IMG/VR virus record: IMGVR_UViG_3300045955_000127
Location: 1-58,537 of that record
Strand: one strand, 5' to 3'
From: a virus
Length of the DNA stretch: 58,537 bases
The notes under the pieces were generated by a model. That model saw only the letters and a program-made list of their open reading frames with translations. It was not told where the DNA came from and ran no database searches. A program made the position numbers and the translations under genes. Each line of letters begins with the position of its first letter. Position 1 is the first letter of the stretch. This document shows positions 7,014 through 15,076 of this stretch, piece after piece.

Positions 7014-8028
7014 ACTTTTTACACAGCTCCGCTTGGTCATTGACATCTAATTTCGACAACGAGAATGATAAAAAGTTTGGACGAGAGTTCAGCTCGTCTT
7101 TATCGGCGTTCTCGATCCATAACTCGACTCGTTTGTTTAGCGGTAGATCTTTGTTCTCCCACGGCTTTGCAAGAGTTGGCGTCTTTGGCGCTTCAGGTCC
7201 AGTTCCTTCCGCTGGAAGTGAATTATTATCTCCTGCATCCTGCGGATTTCCGCCCCCAGATCCGCCGCCAACTGCCGGTTGCTGCGCGGGACCGACATCG
7301 TGCGACCCGCTATCTGTTTCTTGCTGAGCATCGGCTTCCCCCTTTGGTTTGTTCTTTGAGCCGACGGGTCGGCCTTTGCGTTTCTCTTCGGCTTGTTCTT
7401 GCGGTTTGAGTTGCGGGATGGCGATCGGTTTTTCCTCTTCGCGGCGAACATCGGCAGGATCGATATCGACATCCCGTGCGATCGCGGCAGGGATAAGCCC
7501 CTTCGTTGCTTCTGGTAAAGCTGCGCTACCGGCGAGATGCCGAGCGCGCCACATGAGCATGATCGCCGGATAGTTTTGCCATACGCCCGCCTTGCCCCAC
7601 AGGCCCGCCTTTTCTGCCATTTCGCGCGTGTATTTTCGGGTGATCGGCCGCGGATTTCCCCGGCGCTTGATAGTGACTTGGGCATAGCCTTTCTGCAAAA
7701 TCTCGCTGGGGTCTACGTCATCGTTCGCCCACTCGCAAAGCGGATGCGCGAGGATAATCGCCCAATACCCATCACCGAAAACACTTGGCCGCCCATTGAT
7801 CACGCAGATGGATTGCAGCGAAGCCATCGGGGGGAGCCCCACTTCATGGCCGTACTGAATCGCGGCCAGGACTGCGCCGCCATTACCAGCAAAATCTTTA
7901 GGGACAAAACTGGTCTTGGCGAGCATATTCGAAAAGTTTACGAGCTGTTCCCATGTAGTAGGGCGAAATGCTACGGCATTAGGATCAACTCCTATACCAG
8001 CCTCGCGCGTACTTTGTTCTTCAGCCAT
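6988..8028 (-). CDS. recT: RecT-family single-strand annealing protein
   Basis: A 346-residue protein whose first ~210 residues match Rec[74 protein letters not shown]. It anneals complementary single strands after resection by the adjacent nuclease. The C-terminal ~120 residues are a low-complexity linker and tail. Start ATG 8028 has AGGAGG 7 bases upstream, which rules out the longer frame reaching 8181. It overlaps the HNH gene by 8 bases. Confidence 0.92.
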   Translation of the reverse strand: MAEEQSTREAGIGVDPNAVAFRPTTWEQLVNFSNMLAKTSFVPKDFAGNGGAVLAAIQYGHEVGLPPMASLQSICVINGRPSVFGDGYWAIILAHPLCEWANDDVDPSEILQKGYAQVTIKRRGNPRPITRKYTREMAEKAGLWGKAGVWQNYPAIMLMWRARHLAGSAALPEATKGLIPAAIARDVDIDPADVRREEEKPIAIPQLKPQEQAEEKRKGRPVGSKNKPKGEADAQQETDSGSHDVGPAQQPAVGGGSGGGNPQDAGDNNSLPAEGTGPEAPKTPTLAKPWENKDLPLNKRVELWIENADKDELNSRPNFLSFSLSKLDVNDQAELCKKYDLRRRET

Positions 8029-8461
8029 TGATAGCCTCCTTCTTTCGTTGATCACATTTCCTTCTTGCGTCGCGTCGACAAACTCTACAACCCCGCTGTC
8101 CATTGGAAGGCCGGATATAAAGATTATGACCTTCGTAAGGGTGACCTTGGGGGCAATGTGTGCGGCTTGCATTTCTGGCATTCCACGTATTTCCGCGCAA
8201 CAGGTTGACTCGATACGGGACAGGTTCTAAGTGCCAAGGGTTTACGCACCACCGACTGCGGCACAAATGATCCAAGATCAGGCGTCCCGGAATACTGCCG
8301 CGGTACAATTCGTATCCCGCTCTATGTGCTTGTCGAGTTTCTCTGTGAGTCCAGGCGAAACAACCGTATCCAGTGCTTGGCCAGATATAACCGAGCCAGA
8401 TCCAACAACCGCTCATCGGTTCAGGCATGCAAAGATTATCGAAGCGTTCCAGTCGAGTCAT
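8021..8461 (-). CDS. HNH endonuclease with C-terminal zinc module (146 aa)
   Basis: Start ATG 8461 overlaps the upstream stop as ATGA. The N-terminal half is the typical HNH_3 layout: [24 protein letters not shown], then [20 protein letters not shown] with the catalytic H-N-H residues. The C-terminal half carries a [13 protein letters not shown] module with a GCRVCRR pair, a zinc-binding domain frequent behind phage HNH cores. It is probably a free-standing homing nuclease inserted in the early operon. The same zinc module occurs alone at 53404-53589. Confidence 0.88.
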   Translation of the reverse strand: MTRLERFDNLCMPEPMSGCWIWLGYIWPSTGYGCFAWTHRETRQAHRAGYELYRGSIPGRLILDHLCRSRWCVNPWHLEPVPYRVNLLRGNTWNARNASRTHCPQGHPYEGHNLYIRPSNGQRGCRVCRRDARRKCDQRKKEAING

Positions 8462-8625
8462 TTCCAAAGATTTCGAATTATTGGCGTTGCTTTCATCAGG
8501 GCGTTGAGCGCAGCGCTTCGGATCTTCCGAAATGCCCTATCGTCGCCGTACATCTCCTTGGCTGTCTCTGCTCTACGGTGTGCGCGGCGGAAGCGCTCTT
8601 GAGCCAGGTCAACGATCTTGTTCAC
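8458..8625 (-). CDS. Small basic helical protein (55 aa)
   Basis: A GTG start at 8625 lies eight bases after a GAGGAT site; the product starts [20 protein letters not shown] and ends IIRNLWK. It is arginine-rich and helical. It overlaps the upstream gene by 17 bases and the HNH start by ATGA. The HNH ATG appears to depend on this gene's translation. Unknown function. Confidence 0.55.
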   Translation of the reverse strand: MNKIVDLAQERFRRAHRRAETAKEMYGDDRAFRKIRSAALNALMKATPIIRNLWK

Positions 8626-8773
8626 TTTCAATCCTCTTCAATTCCGCGAGGCGCTTTCTAAGAAAAGTTTCCTTCGGCCACTCTCTGCGTATTTGCGGCT
8701 CGGGCGGCTCGACATACGGAGCGCCGTTGATCTTTGAAAGAATAAAAACCCGCTCCCAATCTTTACGCTTCAC
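8609..8773 (-). CDS. Small charged protein (54 aa)
   Basis: GTG 8773 overlaps the stop of the Cro-like gene as GTGA and has GGAGG five bases upstream (inside the end of that gene). The product (MKRKDWERVFILSKINGAPY, then VEPPEPQIRREWPKETF) is short and charged with no recognisable domain. Coupling and the ribosome site are the evidence that it is a gene. Confidence 0.55.
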   Translation of the reverse strand: MKRKDWERVFILSKINGAPYVEPPEPQIRREWPKETFLRKRLAELKRIESEQDR

Positions 8774-8967
8774 ATCGCCCTCCATATTTCGACTGTTTTA
8801 GAAATCATCGCGTAATGCACTTGCCACTCTCCCGACATCTTCATTCTGCTAATCATGTTTTGCGTGGCACCGAGTTCTGCCGCTAATTGTTCCTGCGTCC
8901 AGCCCTTCGCGGCTAAGATATCGTCAACCAGCTCCCGAAGTGCGGCAGGTTGCTTTTTGTTTGCCAT
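8770..8967 (-). CDS. Cro-like helix-turn-helix regulator (65 aa)
   Basis: Almost the entire protein is an HTH_3 domain: LRELVDDILAAKGWTQEQLA then AELGATQNMISRMK, ending in a short helix. It is the first gene of the leftward early operon, divergent from the CI-like gene at 9081, which is the position of Cro in lambdoid switches. A AAGGAG site precedes ATG 8967. It probably represses the repressor promoter and tunes the early operon. Confidence 0.82.
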   Translation of the reverse strand: MANKKQPAALRELVDDILAAKGWTQEQLAAELGATQNMISRMKMSGEWQVHYAMISKTVEIWRAM

Positions 8968-9020
8968 TGTGCGAATCTCCTTTGGCGCTTACCGCTACCG
9001 TGATAACAGTATGCGATACA

Positions 9021-9050
9021 CGTATAACAGGAAACGTAAAACGGAGTCAA
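9021..9050. promoter_or_regulatory. Divergent switch region with operator motif (site B)
   Basis: On the minus strand -35 TTGACT (9045-9050) with a 17-base spacer reaches TTATAC (9022-9027): a strong leftward promoter for the Cro-like operon. On the plus strand TATAAC (9023-9028) can serve as a -10 for the repressor gene, with no good -35, as expected for a maintenance-type promoter. The operator-like AGGAAACGTAAAACGG (9029-9044) lies within the leftward spacer. A short ATAC-AC-GTAT inverted repeat (9016-9025) lies beside it. Confidence 0.65.
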
Positions 9051-9080
9051 GACCAAAATGTGACAAAGGGAGAAAATTAT

Positions 9081-9524
9081 ATGCAACAGATTAACATCGA
9101 TGATTTTCGTCGCGAGTTTTCTCTGAGATTTCGCGAGCTTGTGCAGACCGAGCCGGGCACAAAAAAACTTGAATCTTTTTCTTTCACAACGGGCGTCTCG
9201 CTTCGCCAGGCGTCCGAATGGGGCAACCAGCGGCATCTTACTTGGCCGAGCGCGGCGAATTTAATTCAAGTTGCGATCACAAAGAACGTTTCGCTTAATT
9301 GGCTGATGCTGGGAGAAGGGCCGAAGAAAAGAATAATTGACAAACGGGTCGTGCGTGAGTTAGTTGAAATTATTTCGAACCTACCGGAGAAGGAGGAGGC
9401 GGCGCTATTATCCATACTGGACAAGGTGCTGATGCGATATCGCTATGGAGAGAGAGCAAAGGCTGGAAAAAATACTGATGGAGATGTTGGGCGACCTAGA
9501 GCCGGAGGTACTAAAAAAAATTAA
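9081..9524 (+). CDS. CI-like lysogeny repressor, short form (147 aa)
   Basis: Start ATG 9081 is chosen for the AGGGAG site upstream; the frame is open from 8940. Residues ~25-85 form a CI-type HTH (FTTGVSLRQASEWGNQRHLT, then VSLNWLMLGEGPKKR), and residues ~90-120 form a helical segment. There is no LexA/S24 peptidase domain, so RecA-triggered self-cleavage is not expected and induction must work another way. The last ~25 residues look unlike a protein (GKNTDGDVGRPRAGGTKKN), whereas the +1 frame there looks coding. Divergent from the Cro-like gene. Confidence 0.8.
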   Translation: MQQINIDDFRREFSLRFRELVQTEPGTKKLESFSFTTGVSLRQASEWGNQRHLTWPSAANLIQVAITKNVSLNWLMLGEGPKKRIIDKRVVRELVEIISNLPEKEEAALLSILDKVLMRYRYGERAKAGKNTDGDVGRPRAGGTKKN

Positions 9525-9657
9525 AAGCGATTTTTTGATAGAGATCCGACGGCGACAGCTATGCTGCGTCAAGGCACGACCTGCCCCACGGGCTGCCCAG
9601 GCTTGGCCTGGGCATCTATGGAAAACTCGGGTCCGTCTACTGCGCCGGCTCCATTAA
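9445..9657 (+). CDS. Candidate overlapping gene at the end of the repressor (70 aa)
   Basis: From ATG 9445 the frame reads MEREQRLEKILMEMLGDLEP, EVLKKIKSDFLIEIRRRQ: a clean amphipathic charged helix, more protein-like than the repressor frame it overlaps by 80 bases. Its 3' part runs antisense into the gene ending at 9569 and looks poor there. It may be a small coupled protein, or the true repressor C-terminus reached through a frameshift. Either reading is uncertain. Confidence 0.35.
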   Translation: MEREQRLEKILMEMLGDLEPEVLKKIKSDFLIEIRRRQLCCVKARPAPRAAQAWPGHLWKTRVRLLRRLH

Positions 9658-9862
9658 ACGCCTCGATCACAACAAAATAAGTATTCGCAGCTGTTACCAA
9701 GTCTTTCAGGGGTAAAGATCGGACATTCTTGGGGATAGTAGTCACAATGTCGTAAGGACCGCCCGTGAGCGTGCCCGCCTTTACGCGAAAGCCGTCAACT
9801 CTGCCCTGAGTCCGTTCATCATAAGTAAATTGAATTGTTGCCGTTGCTATGTCTGAAGCCAT
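9569..9862 (-). CDS. Fibronectin-III-like small virion or appendage protein (97 aa)
   Basis: A single beta-sandwich-like domain: ATIQFTYDERTQGRVDGFRV, GGPYDIVTTIPKN, YFVVIEAFNGAGAVDGPEFS, matching the strand pattern of fibronectin type III repeats. GGAGG lies 10 bases before ATG 9862. It is the last gene of the long late region. A perfect 8-bp hairpin (GCCCAGGC 9595-9602 with GCCTGGGC 9606-9613) lies near its 3' end but lacks a T tract. Confidence 0.65.
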   Translation of the reverse strand: MASDIATATIQFTYDERTQGRVDGFRVKAGTLTGGPYDIVTTIPKNVRSLPLKDLVTAANTYFVVIEAFNGAGAVDGPEFSIDAQAKPGQPVGQVVP

Positions 9863-9864
9863 TT

Positions 9865-12800
9865 TTAATCGCCTCCGAAACTAGGATTTGCCACGGTTAG
9901 GCAGGGTGTCACATCGTGAGTGAAATTTACCCCGCCAACTATGCGCGGCTGGAAACAGAATTGATCTCCTACCACTACATCTGGATCTATCTTAATCAGC
10001 GCGATAAAGTTCGTCGTTGAATCCTCTGTTAAATCTACCGTAGGGTTAGTGGCCTCTTTGCCTATAACCGCGCCCGCAACAAAACTGCCATGTGGGTCGG
10101 TTGTTAAAGCTGACGTGATTGGCTCGGCGTCAAAGAGTGTTGTACCCGAAGCTACCCCGAACGCCACGCCTACAGCATTGGTGCAGGTAGAATTAAAGCT
10201 GCCCGTGGTAGAGTTAAATTCGTTGCCGGTACAGGTGACTTGTCCCGCTGTGGAGTTGTCTACAATATTTGTTCCATTGAGTCGGTTCTGGGTAAAGCCC
10301 AGAGAGGCGGGTATATGAGAGCCTGTACCGTTGGTTATGCGTCCGCCATTGATCGTGTTGTTACTGATAACCGTATTATCAAGTGAGTTTCGGATCGCGT
10401 CTTTTCCCGTGTCGGGTAGGCTAAATGAATTGGCATCTACGGTGACTTGAAAATTCTGGTACTCCTCCGCTACGCCATCATTGCCGAGGTTGATGCACCT
10501 GTTGAAATCACAATCTACAAAAACATTACTCTGTACCAGCCTGATCGAACCGGCTCCGGTGCCAGTTTGAATGAGCATGATACCCGTAGTGATATTTGTC
10601 CCATCGAAATAATTCCCGATGTAATTGACCGTGGCCCCAGCCGCGCTGCCTTTGTCGTCTATGCAATTCTCAGACAGGCACTGAGGAAACCAGTTGTAAG
10701 AAACCTCGTTGACTCCATCTATATCGCCAGGATCTGCTGCTGCTGCGTTGCCGATTTGCAGGTTATCCTCTGCATCGGTAGCAGTCTGGCTGATCTTGTT
10801 TCGGGTGATAAGAAGGTTCTTGGCCTTGCGCCCGCCCGAGCCCACATTGTTGCGGATGTAAACCGCCATCTGCCCCAATCCGCCAGTGACATTGTGGACA
10901 ATCGCGTTACCTCGGAGAATCGCTCCGTCCACATCGCCCGCGAATTTAACCGTAGAACGACTGCCAGTGCCTGATGCCGTGACGGTGTTATTCTCGTACT
11001 TACTGCCGGTTGCCCAGACTGTGCCGTTGAGAACCGTGGGTCGAAACAGCGCACACGCAGCGCCACTTGAGCAATTATGCTCGAAGCCCCTGACTTCGAC
11101 ATTGGCACCGATCTCAATCTCACCGACGATTTCTATCGCCTCGCAGTTGTAGGGTTTTAGAATCGTCGGATTGCCGCTTGTGCCCTCGCCTATTATCCAC
11201 GGGTTTCCAGCCACGGTAAAAGTCGCCCCACTGGTATTTCGCAGCAGGAATGTCCCGCCCGTAGAGTTTTCGAGCGCTGCTTCCCATCCGTCTGCGGTTG
11301 TCAAAACTGTGCCTGTGGTGGTGCAGGACTCGTTAGCCTCGCCATAAGTAAGGGTAAGCGGGTTGGGGTTTTGGGGGGGCAGCGTTGGAGGCCCCGATGC
11401 CGTAGTATCCGTCATTCTGGCATAGCTGCCGCCGTTGTGATTCGCCCAGATTTCAAACCCGGCTGGATCGCAATTACCGCCCGTACAGTCAACACCGAAA
11501 GTCAGCGCGGTGTAGCCGCCCCTCATAACAGATGCCGCCGTCGCCTTATCTTCGGGACCACGCCACTTGGGAGATGCCAGCGTGCCATCAAGATGAAACC
11601 AGCGAAAGTTGATCGTGGTCAGAACCGCCGCGCCACCACCGGCCACGTTGTTTTGAAAGGTTTGGAGCGCAAAGGATAGAATATCACTATCCAGACAGCC
11701 AAAAACCTCACCACCGATACACTCATTTCCGGTCAGCTGCGTGCCCGCTGCCCCCGGCCTGGTGTAAGATCCCTTGATTGTGTTGCCGGCTGCAACCGTA
11801 CCGGCGATTCCAATACTCACTCTGGCCGTTTGCGAGAGGGCACAGTTACTTTCAGTCTGTCCGACATCACCGCCGCCCGTGTCGATTGTGACGTTGAAAT
11901 GCTGCGTGGTGCAGCTCTTTAATCCAACACCACCCCTAATTGCCTGCGTAGGCACGCTAAAATTATACCTAAAGGTACCCGCGTCACCGTTTTCAACTGT
12001 GCCCGTGGAGAATCTAATTGTCTGGAAAGCACCAATGTCACAGGTATTCCCTGGGGCTATACACTGATAGCCGTTAGGGAGTCCGGTGCGTGTACCCTGA
12101 GCCAAAAGTGAAGATCCTTCACTTGGGGTAAACCTATTCTGAGAAACATCTACGAAGACGGTGGCATCGGTTCCAAAGTGATTATTAGAAACCGTGTGAC
12201 TGCCTCCAGATTCGTCAATGCTGTTATTTTCATTGTTTACACAAGCGTTGTTTCTAATAACGTGCCCGCTACCGAAATCAGAGTGTACCCCGATGCAAAA
12301 GTTTTGGTTATTGTAAATCGTGTTGTTATACACCTTGATGTTTAGGTTTCTGCCGGAATTAGTCGTGCCGGATACCGTGATTCCATCGCCGGTCGAGCCC
12401 GGCGTGATAGTGCCGTCCTTCAGAATATTGCCGTAAACTTCGGAGCTGTCGTTGTCCTGAAGTAAAATTCCCGTTTTGCCGTGTTGTAGAATGAAGTTGA
12501 AGCGAATCTTCAGCCGCACCATAGAGTTCGCGCCGGACTCGTTAGCGTTCGTCGCTTGAATGCCAAGCCCGATAGTGTCATGCACGTAATTTCGTTCAAT
12601 GATGCAATCGACACACTTGCCAAAATAAATTCCATGCCCCGGATTGCTGCTGGCGATGTTGCCGCAGTTAAACATTTGGTTGTTCACAACCTCTGTCAAG
12701 CTATTTGATGACGATAGGCCCGCCTGGGTGATAAAGCAGCTCGACCCGCTCGATGCAGTAGTTGTGGAGTCGTGAAATATAGAGTTGTACCATTTTAGAC

Positions 12801-13254
12801 CGACCGTGGAGCCTTGCGTCCCGCCGCAAAACACTAGAGACACGGAACAATCAAAATCAATATTGTCGAACGTGATCCAGCTGCGGCCATTTTGGACCAT
12901 TGCGGGGCCAGAGGTAGGACGTATAATTGCTGCTTGGTTAGAGTCCCAGCCGCGGACTATAGTTGGGTTGCTCTGTGTGCCCGAGGGAAAATTCTTGCTG
13001 TTGTTCGACCAGAATCCTTCGTTATAAGTTCCGGCTTTAATGTTTACAGTATCGCCGCTGGACATGCACAACCGCGCCTCTTCGATGGTATCGAAATGGT
13101 CGGCGTTGGCAGAGCCTGGATCGGTTGAACTTTCTGCGGCTCCGCAACTCGCAGCAGTTCCCCCCGGCTTAACCCAGTATGTTGCAGCGTTCGAAATCCC
13201 AACCGTCAGTATGTACAGAAAGAGCGTGAGTATGATTTCTCTTGTTATCTTCAT
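9865..13254 (-). CDS. Secreted-type double beta-helix appendage protein (1129 aa)
   Basis: Begins with a Sec signal peptide (MKITREIILTLFLYILTVGI, cleavage near SNA-ATYW). Residues ~25-410 are a right-handed parallel beta-helix of the DUF1565/NosD type, with Asn-rich turns (RNYVHDTIGLGIQATNAN, SEVYGNILKDG) and a typical end motif DIGAFQ. Residues ~420-630 are beta-sandwich-like. Residues ~640-1080 form a second beta-helix (VEVRGFEHNCSSG, NNTVTASGTGSRS). Cysteines are numerous and often paired. Phage beta-helices usually bind or cut surface polysaccharide; an exported one is unusual. ATGA overlap with the upstream gene. Confidence 0.85.
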   Translation of the reverse strand: MKITREIILTLFLYILTVGISNAATYWVKPGGTAASCGAAESSTDPGSANADHFDTIEEARLCMSSGDTVNIKAGTYNEGFWSNNSKNFPSGTQSNPTIVRGWDSNQAAIIRPTSGPAMVQNGRSWITFDNIDFDCSVSLVFCGGTQGSTVGLKWYNSIFHDSTTTASSGSSCFITQAGLSSSNSLTEVVNNQMFNCGNIASSNPGHGIYFGKCVDCIIERNYVHDTIGLGIQATNANESGANSMVRLKIRFNFILQHGKTGILLQDNDSSEVYGNILKDGTITPGSTGDGITVSGTTNSGRNLNIKVYNNTIYNNQNFCIGVHSDFGSGHVIRNNACVNNENNSIDESGGSHTVSNNHFGTDATVFVDVSQNRFTPSEGSSLLAQGTRTGLPNGYQCIAPGNTCDIGAFQTIRFSTGTVENGDAGTFRYNFSVPTQAIRGGVGLKSCTTQHFNVTIDTGGGDVGQTESNCALSQTARVSIGIAGTVAAGNTIKGSYTRPGAAGTQLTGNECIGGEVFGCLDSDILSFALQTFQNNVAGGGAAVLTTINFRWFHLDGTLASPKWRGPEDKATAASVMRGGYTALTFGVDCTGGNCDPAGFEIWANHNGGSYARMTDTTASGPPTLPPQNPNPLTLTYGEANESCTTTGTVLTTADGWEAALENSTGGTFLLRNTSGATFTVAGNPWIIGEGTSGNPTILKPYNCEAIEIVGEIEIGANVEVRGFEHNCSSGAACALFRPTVLNGTVWATGSKYENNTVTASGTGSRSTVKFAGDVDGAILRGNAIVHNVTGGLGQMAVYIRNNVGSGGRKAKNLLITRNKISQTATDAEDNLQIGNAAAADPGDIDGVNEVSYNWFPQCLSENCIDDKGSAAGATVNYIGNYFDGTNITTGIMLIQTGTGAGSIRLVQSNVFVDCDFNRCINLGNDGVAEEYQNFQVTVDANSFSLPDTGKDAIRNSLDNTVISNNTINGGRITNGTGSHIPASLGFTQNRLNGTNIVDNSTAGQVTCTGNEFNSTTGSFNSTCTNAVGVAFGVASGTTLFDAEPITSALTTDPHGSFVAGAVIGKEATNPTVDLTEDSTTNFIALIKIDPDVVVGDQFCFQPRIVGGVNFTHDVTPCLTVANPSFGGD

Positions 13255-14321
13255 TGGAAAAATATCGGCGCTATGCGACGACGGCTCGACCCTGCCGCTG
13301 CCGGAATTGCTCTAATGGCATACCAGTAATAATCAACACCTGATTCGTTGACCCTGAGGTTTGTTCCCACTTCAAAACCATTGACTAAAAAATCCTGAAT
13401 CTGATCCGTTCCACACGTAGCCGTAGTTGCCACACATGACTCATCGCCGGAATTGTCCTTGAATCTAAAAGTCATCACGTTATTTGCTGTCGCACTATTG
13501 GCTTTCATCAAAAGAAATTCCGGTTGAAACCCAAGGGTTGTTATTTGCCTATCGTCGCTTGCATCGCCGGCGTAGGTGCCATCTATCGAGCTACCGCCGG
13601 CGTTTTTCATGGCCCAATAATGCACTGTATCAGTAGCGCCGTTGACAAAGCCGCTAGTGCCAACCTCAAAGCCGTTGGAATTTAATGCTTGAATCCTGTT
13701 TGATGTTGCGCACGATGCCCCGCTAGCTTGCGAGCAGGTCTGATCTCCGGTCAGTGCCGCAAATTTGAAAACAAAAACATCGCTGCTTGTTTCTGTCTGT
13801 ACGGCTACAAAATCGGGCTGAAAATCGTTGGCGTCGCTGGTGTCGGAAATATCAATGTCGCGCGCATCGAGACCATCTCCAGCATAAGTGCCCACGGCAA
13901 AATCATCGTTAACACCATCCTTGGCGAGCGCGAGATAAAAACACGTCACGCCGCTTGCGTTGACTTGATTGTCAGACCCTATCTGAAATCCGTTGGCGCT
14001 AAATGCCTGAATTCTGTTCGTCACGGGTCCAGCGTTTGTATTAAGAACAAGGGAAGCATCAGCTCCCATTGTTGCCGTGCTCCAAACTGCTTGTTCAGTG
14101 GTATTGCATTTGACAATTACCAATTCGGGCTGGAAATCCGTCACGCTTGGCGTCGTAGTGTCGGAAATATCTATGGTGCGGTTGTCTGTGGCGTTGCCGG
14201 TATAGGAGCCGCTGGCCATCAAGTAACCGAAGCTTGTTTCGGGAACGAAAACCGGGCACAATAAAAGAGCGGCTAGGAAGACGTTCCGAAGCCCCTGTTT
14301 CCTGGCAGGGATGCCGCGCAA
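13251..14321 (-). CDS. Three-repeat adhesin-like appendage protein, start uncertain
   Basis: Three tandem repeats of about 100 residues, each with GSYTGN/GTYAGD...IDIS, FQPE(L/F), a Cys pair, RIQAxxxNGFxxG and a final Tyr-rich strand. This repeat resembles the DUF7483-type beta domains of bacterial and phage surface proteins. No ATG lies at a sensible place. TTG 14321 gives a signal-peptide-like N-terminus (RNVFLAALLLCPVFVPETSF) with GGGG just upstream; GTG 14339 is an alternative. The open frame continues upstream antisense through the HNH gene at 14355, so the original 5' end may have been displaced by that insertion. Confidence 0.7.
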   Translation of the reverse strand: MRGIPARKQGLRNVFLAALLLCPVFVPETSFGYLMASGSYTGNATDNRTIDISDTTTPSVTDFQPELVIVKCNTTEQAVWSTATMGADASLVLNTNAGPVTNRIQAFSANGFQIGSDNQVNASGVTCFYLALAKDGVNDDFAVGTYAGDGLDARDIDISDTSDANDFQPDFVAVQTETSSDVFVFKFAALTGDQTCSQASGASCATSNRIQALNSNGFEVGTSGFVNGATDTVHYWAMKNAGGSSIDGTYAGDASDDRQITTLGFQPEFLLMKANSATANNVMTFRFKDNSGDESCVATTATCGTDQIQDFLVNGFEVGTNLRVNESGVDYYWYAIRAIPAAAGSSRRRIAPIFFQ

Positions 14322-14354
14322 CTTACCCCAGGAATGCACGACAGGAGGTGCAAT

Positions 14355-15017
14355 ATGGCAGCTCATAACTTCAAAGACATTACGGGTCAGCAGTTCAGCC
14401 GCTTGAACGTATTGCGGCGCGCGCCCAATAACGCGCTTAACCAAGCCACGTGGCTCTGTGTATGTTCCTGCGGACGGCAAATTACTGTCCTCGGGAACAA
14501 GTTGCGCAGTGGTCATACTCGTAGCTGCGGCTGCATTAACGTCGAGCGATGGTTGCGCGAACGGACCACGCACGGATATTCCAAATCTCCTGAGTGGCGA
14601 ATTTTTCAGCACATGAGAGACCGTTGTAATAACCCGCGCTGTAAAAACTTTCGCGATTATGGCGGACGCGGAATTAAAATGCTCTTCTCTTCTTTTGAAG
14701 AATTTCTCGCTGAAGTGGGGCTGCGACCAACGCCGAAGCACTGGATTGAGAGAATATGCAACGATGGCCATTACGAATCGGGAAACGTGAAGTGGGCTAC
14801 CAAGATTGAGCAAGCCAATAATACCCGCGCGAATCATTTCATTACCTTCAAGGGAGAAACTAAGACGGTGGCGCAATGGGCTACGCAGTTGGGAATTAAC
14901 GTCGGCACGATCCATGCACGTATACATGCTGGCCGGTGGTCGCCTGACAGAGCTTTGTCCACCCCAACACTTATATATTGGTCAAGGCAAAAGCGTTCCT
15001 GGAACGCGAACAGGTAG
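14355..15017 (+). CDS. Antisense HNH homing-type endonuclease (220 aa)
   Basis: The only plus-strand gene within 46 kb of leftward late genes. ATG 14355 has AGGAGGT seven bases upstream. Order: NFKDITGQQFSRLNVLRRAP, a cysteine zinc region (WLCVCSCGRQ, TRSCGCINVE), PEWRIFQHMRDRCNNP, YGGRGIKM, then the HNH segment PKHWIERICNDGHYESGNVK and WATKIEQANNTR; the C-terminus (residues ~155-205) is a NUMOD/HTH-like module ending SPDRALSTP. The usual DRIDNDG reads ERICNDG, so activity may be changed. The insertion splits off a signal-peptide ORF at 15018-15076. Confidence 0.88.
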   Translation: MAAHNFKDITGQQFSRLNVLRRAPNNALNQATWLCVCSCGRQITVLGNKLRSGHTRSCGCINVERWLRERTTHGYSKSPEWRIFQHMRDRCNNPRCKNFRDYGGRGIKMLFSSFEEFLAEVGLRPTPKHWIERICNDGHYESGNVKWATKIEQANNTRANHFITFKGETKTVAQWATQLGINVGTIHARIHAGRWSPDRALSTPTLIYWSRQKRSWNANR

Positions 15018-15076
15018 GCATGAGCAGGAGTTACCCAGAGCAGCCCCGCCAGGATGAGGGCTTTAATAAGTCGCAT
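15018..15076 (-). pseudogene. Orphan signal-peptide start, cut by the HNH insertion
   Basis: From ATG 15076, overlapping the end of the upstream gene by 14 bases as a coupled gene would, the frame encodes a complete Sec signal peptide: MRLIKALILAGLLWVTPAHA with an A-x-A cleavage site. It then runs antisense into the C-terminus of the HNH gene, where the protein no longer makes sense. It looks like the 5' end of an exported appendage gene whose body was separated or lost; the body may be the gene at 13251-14321. Confidence 0.5.

Noticed and set aside
9595-9613. GC hairpin GCCCAGGC/GCCTGGGC as terminator between converging genes
   Set aside because: Perfect stem, but no T tract on either strand and it is within a coding region; kept only as a note under the gene.
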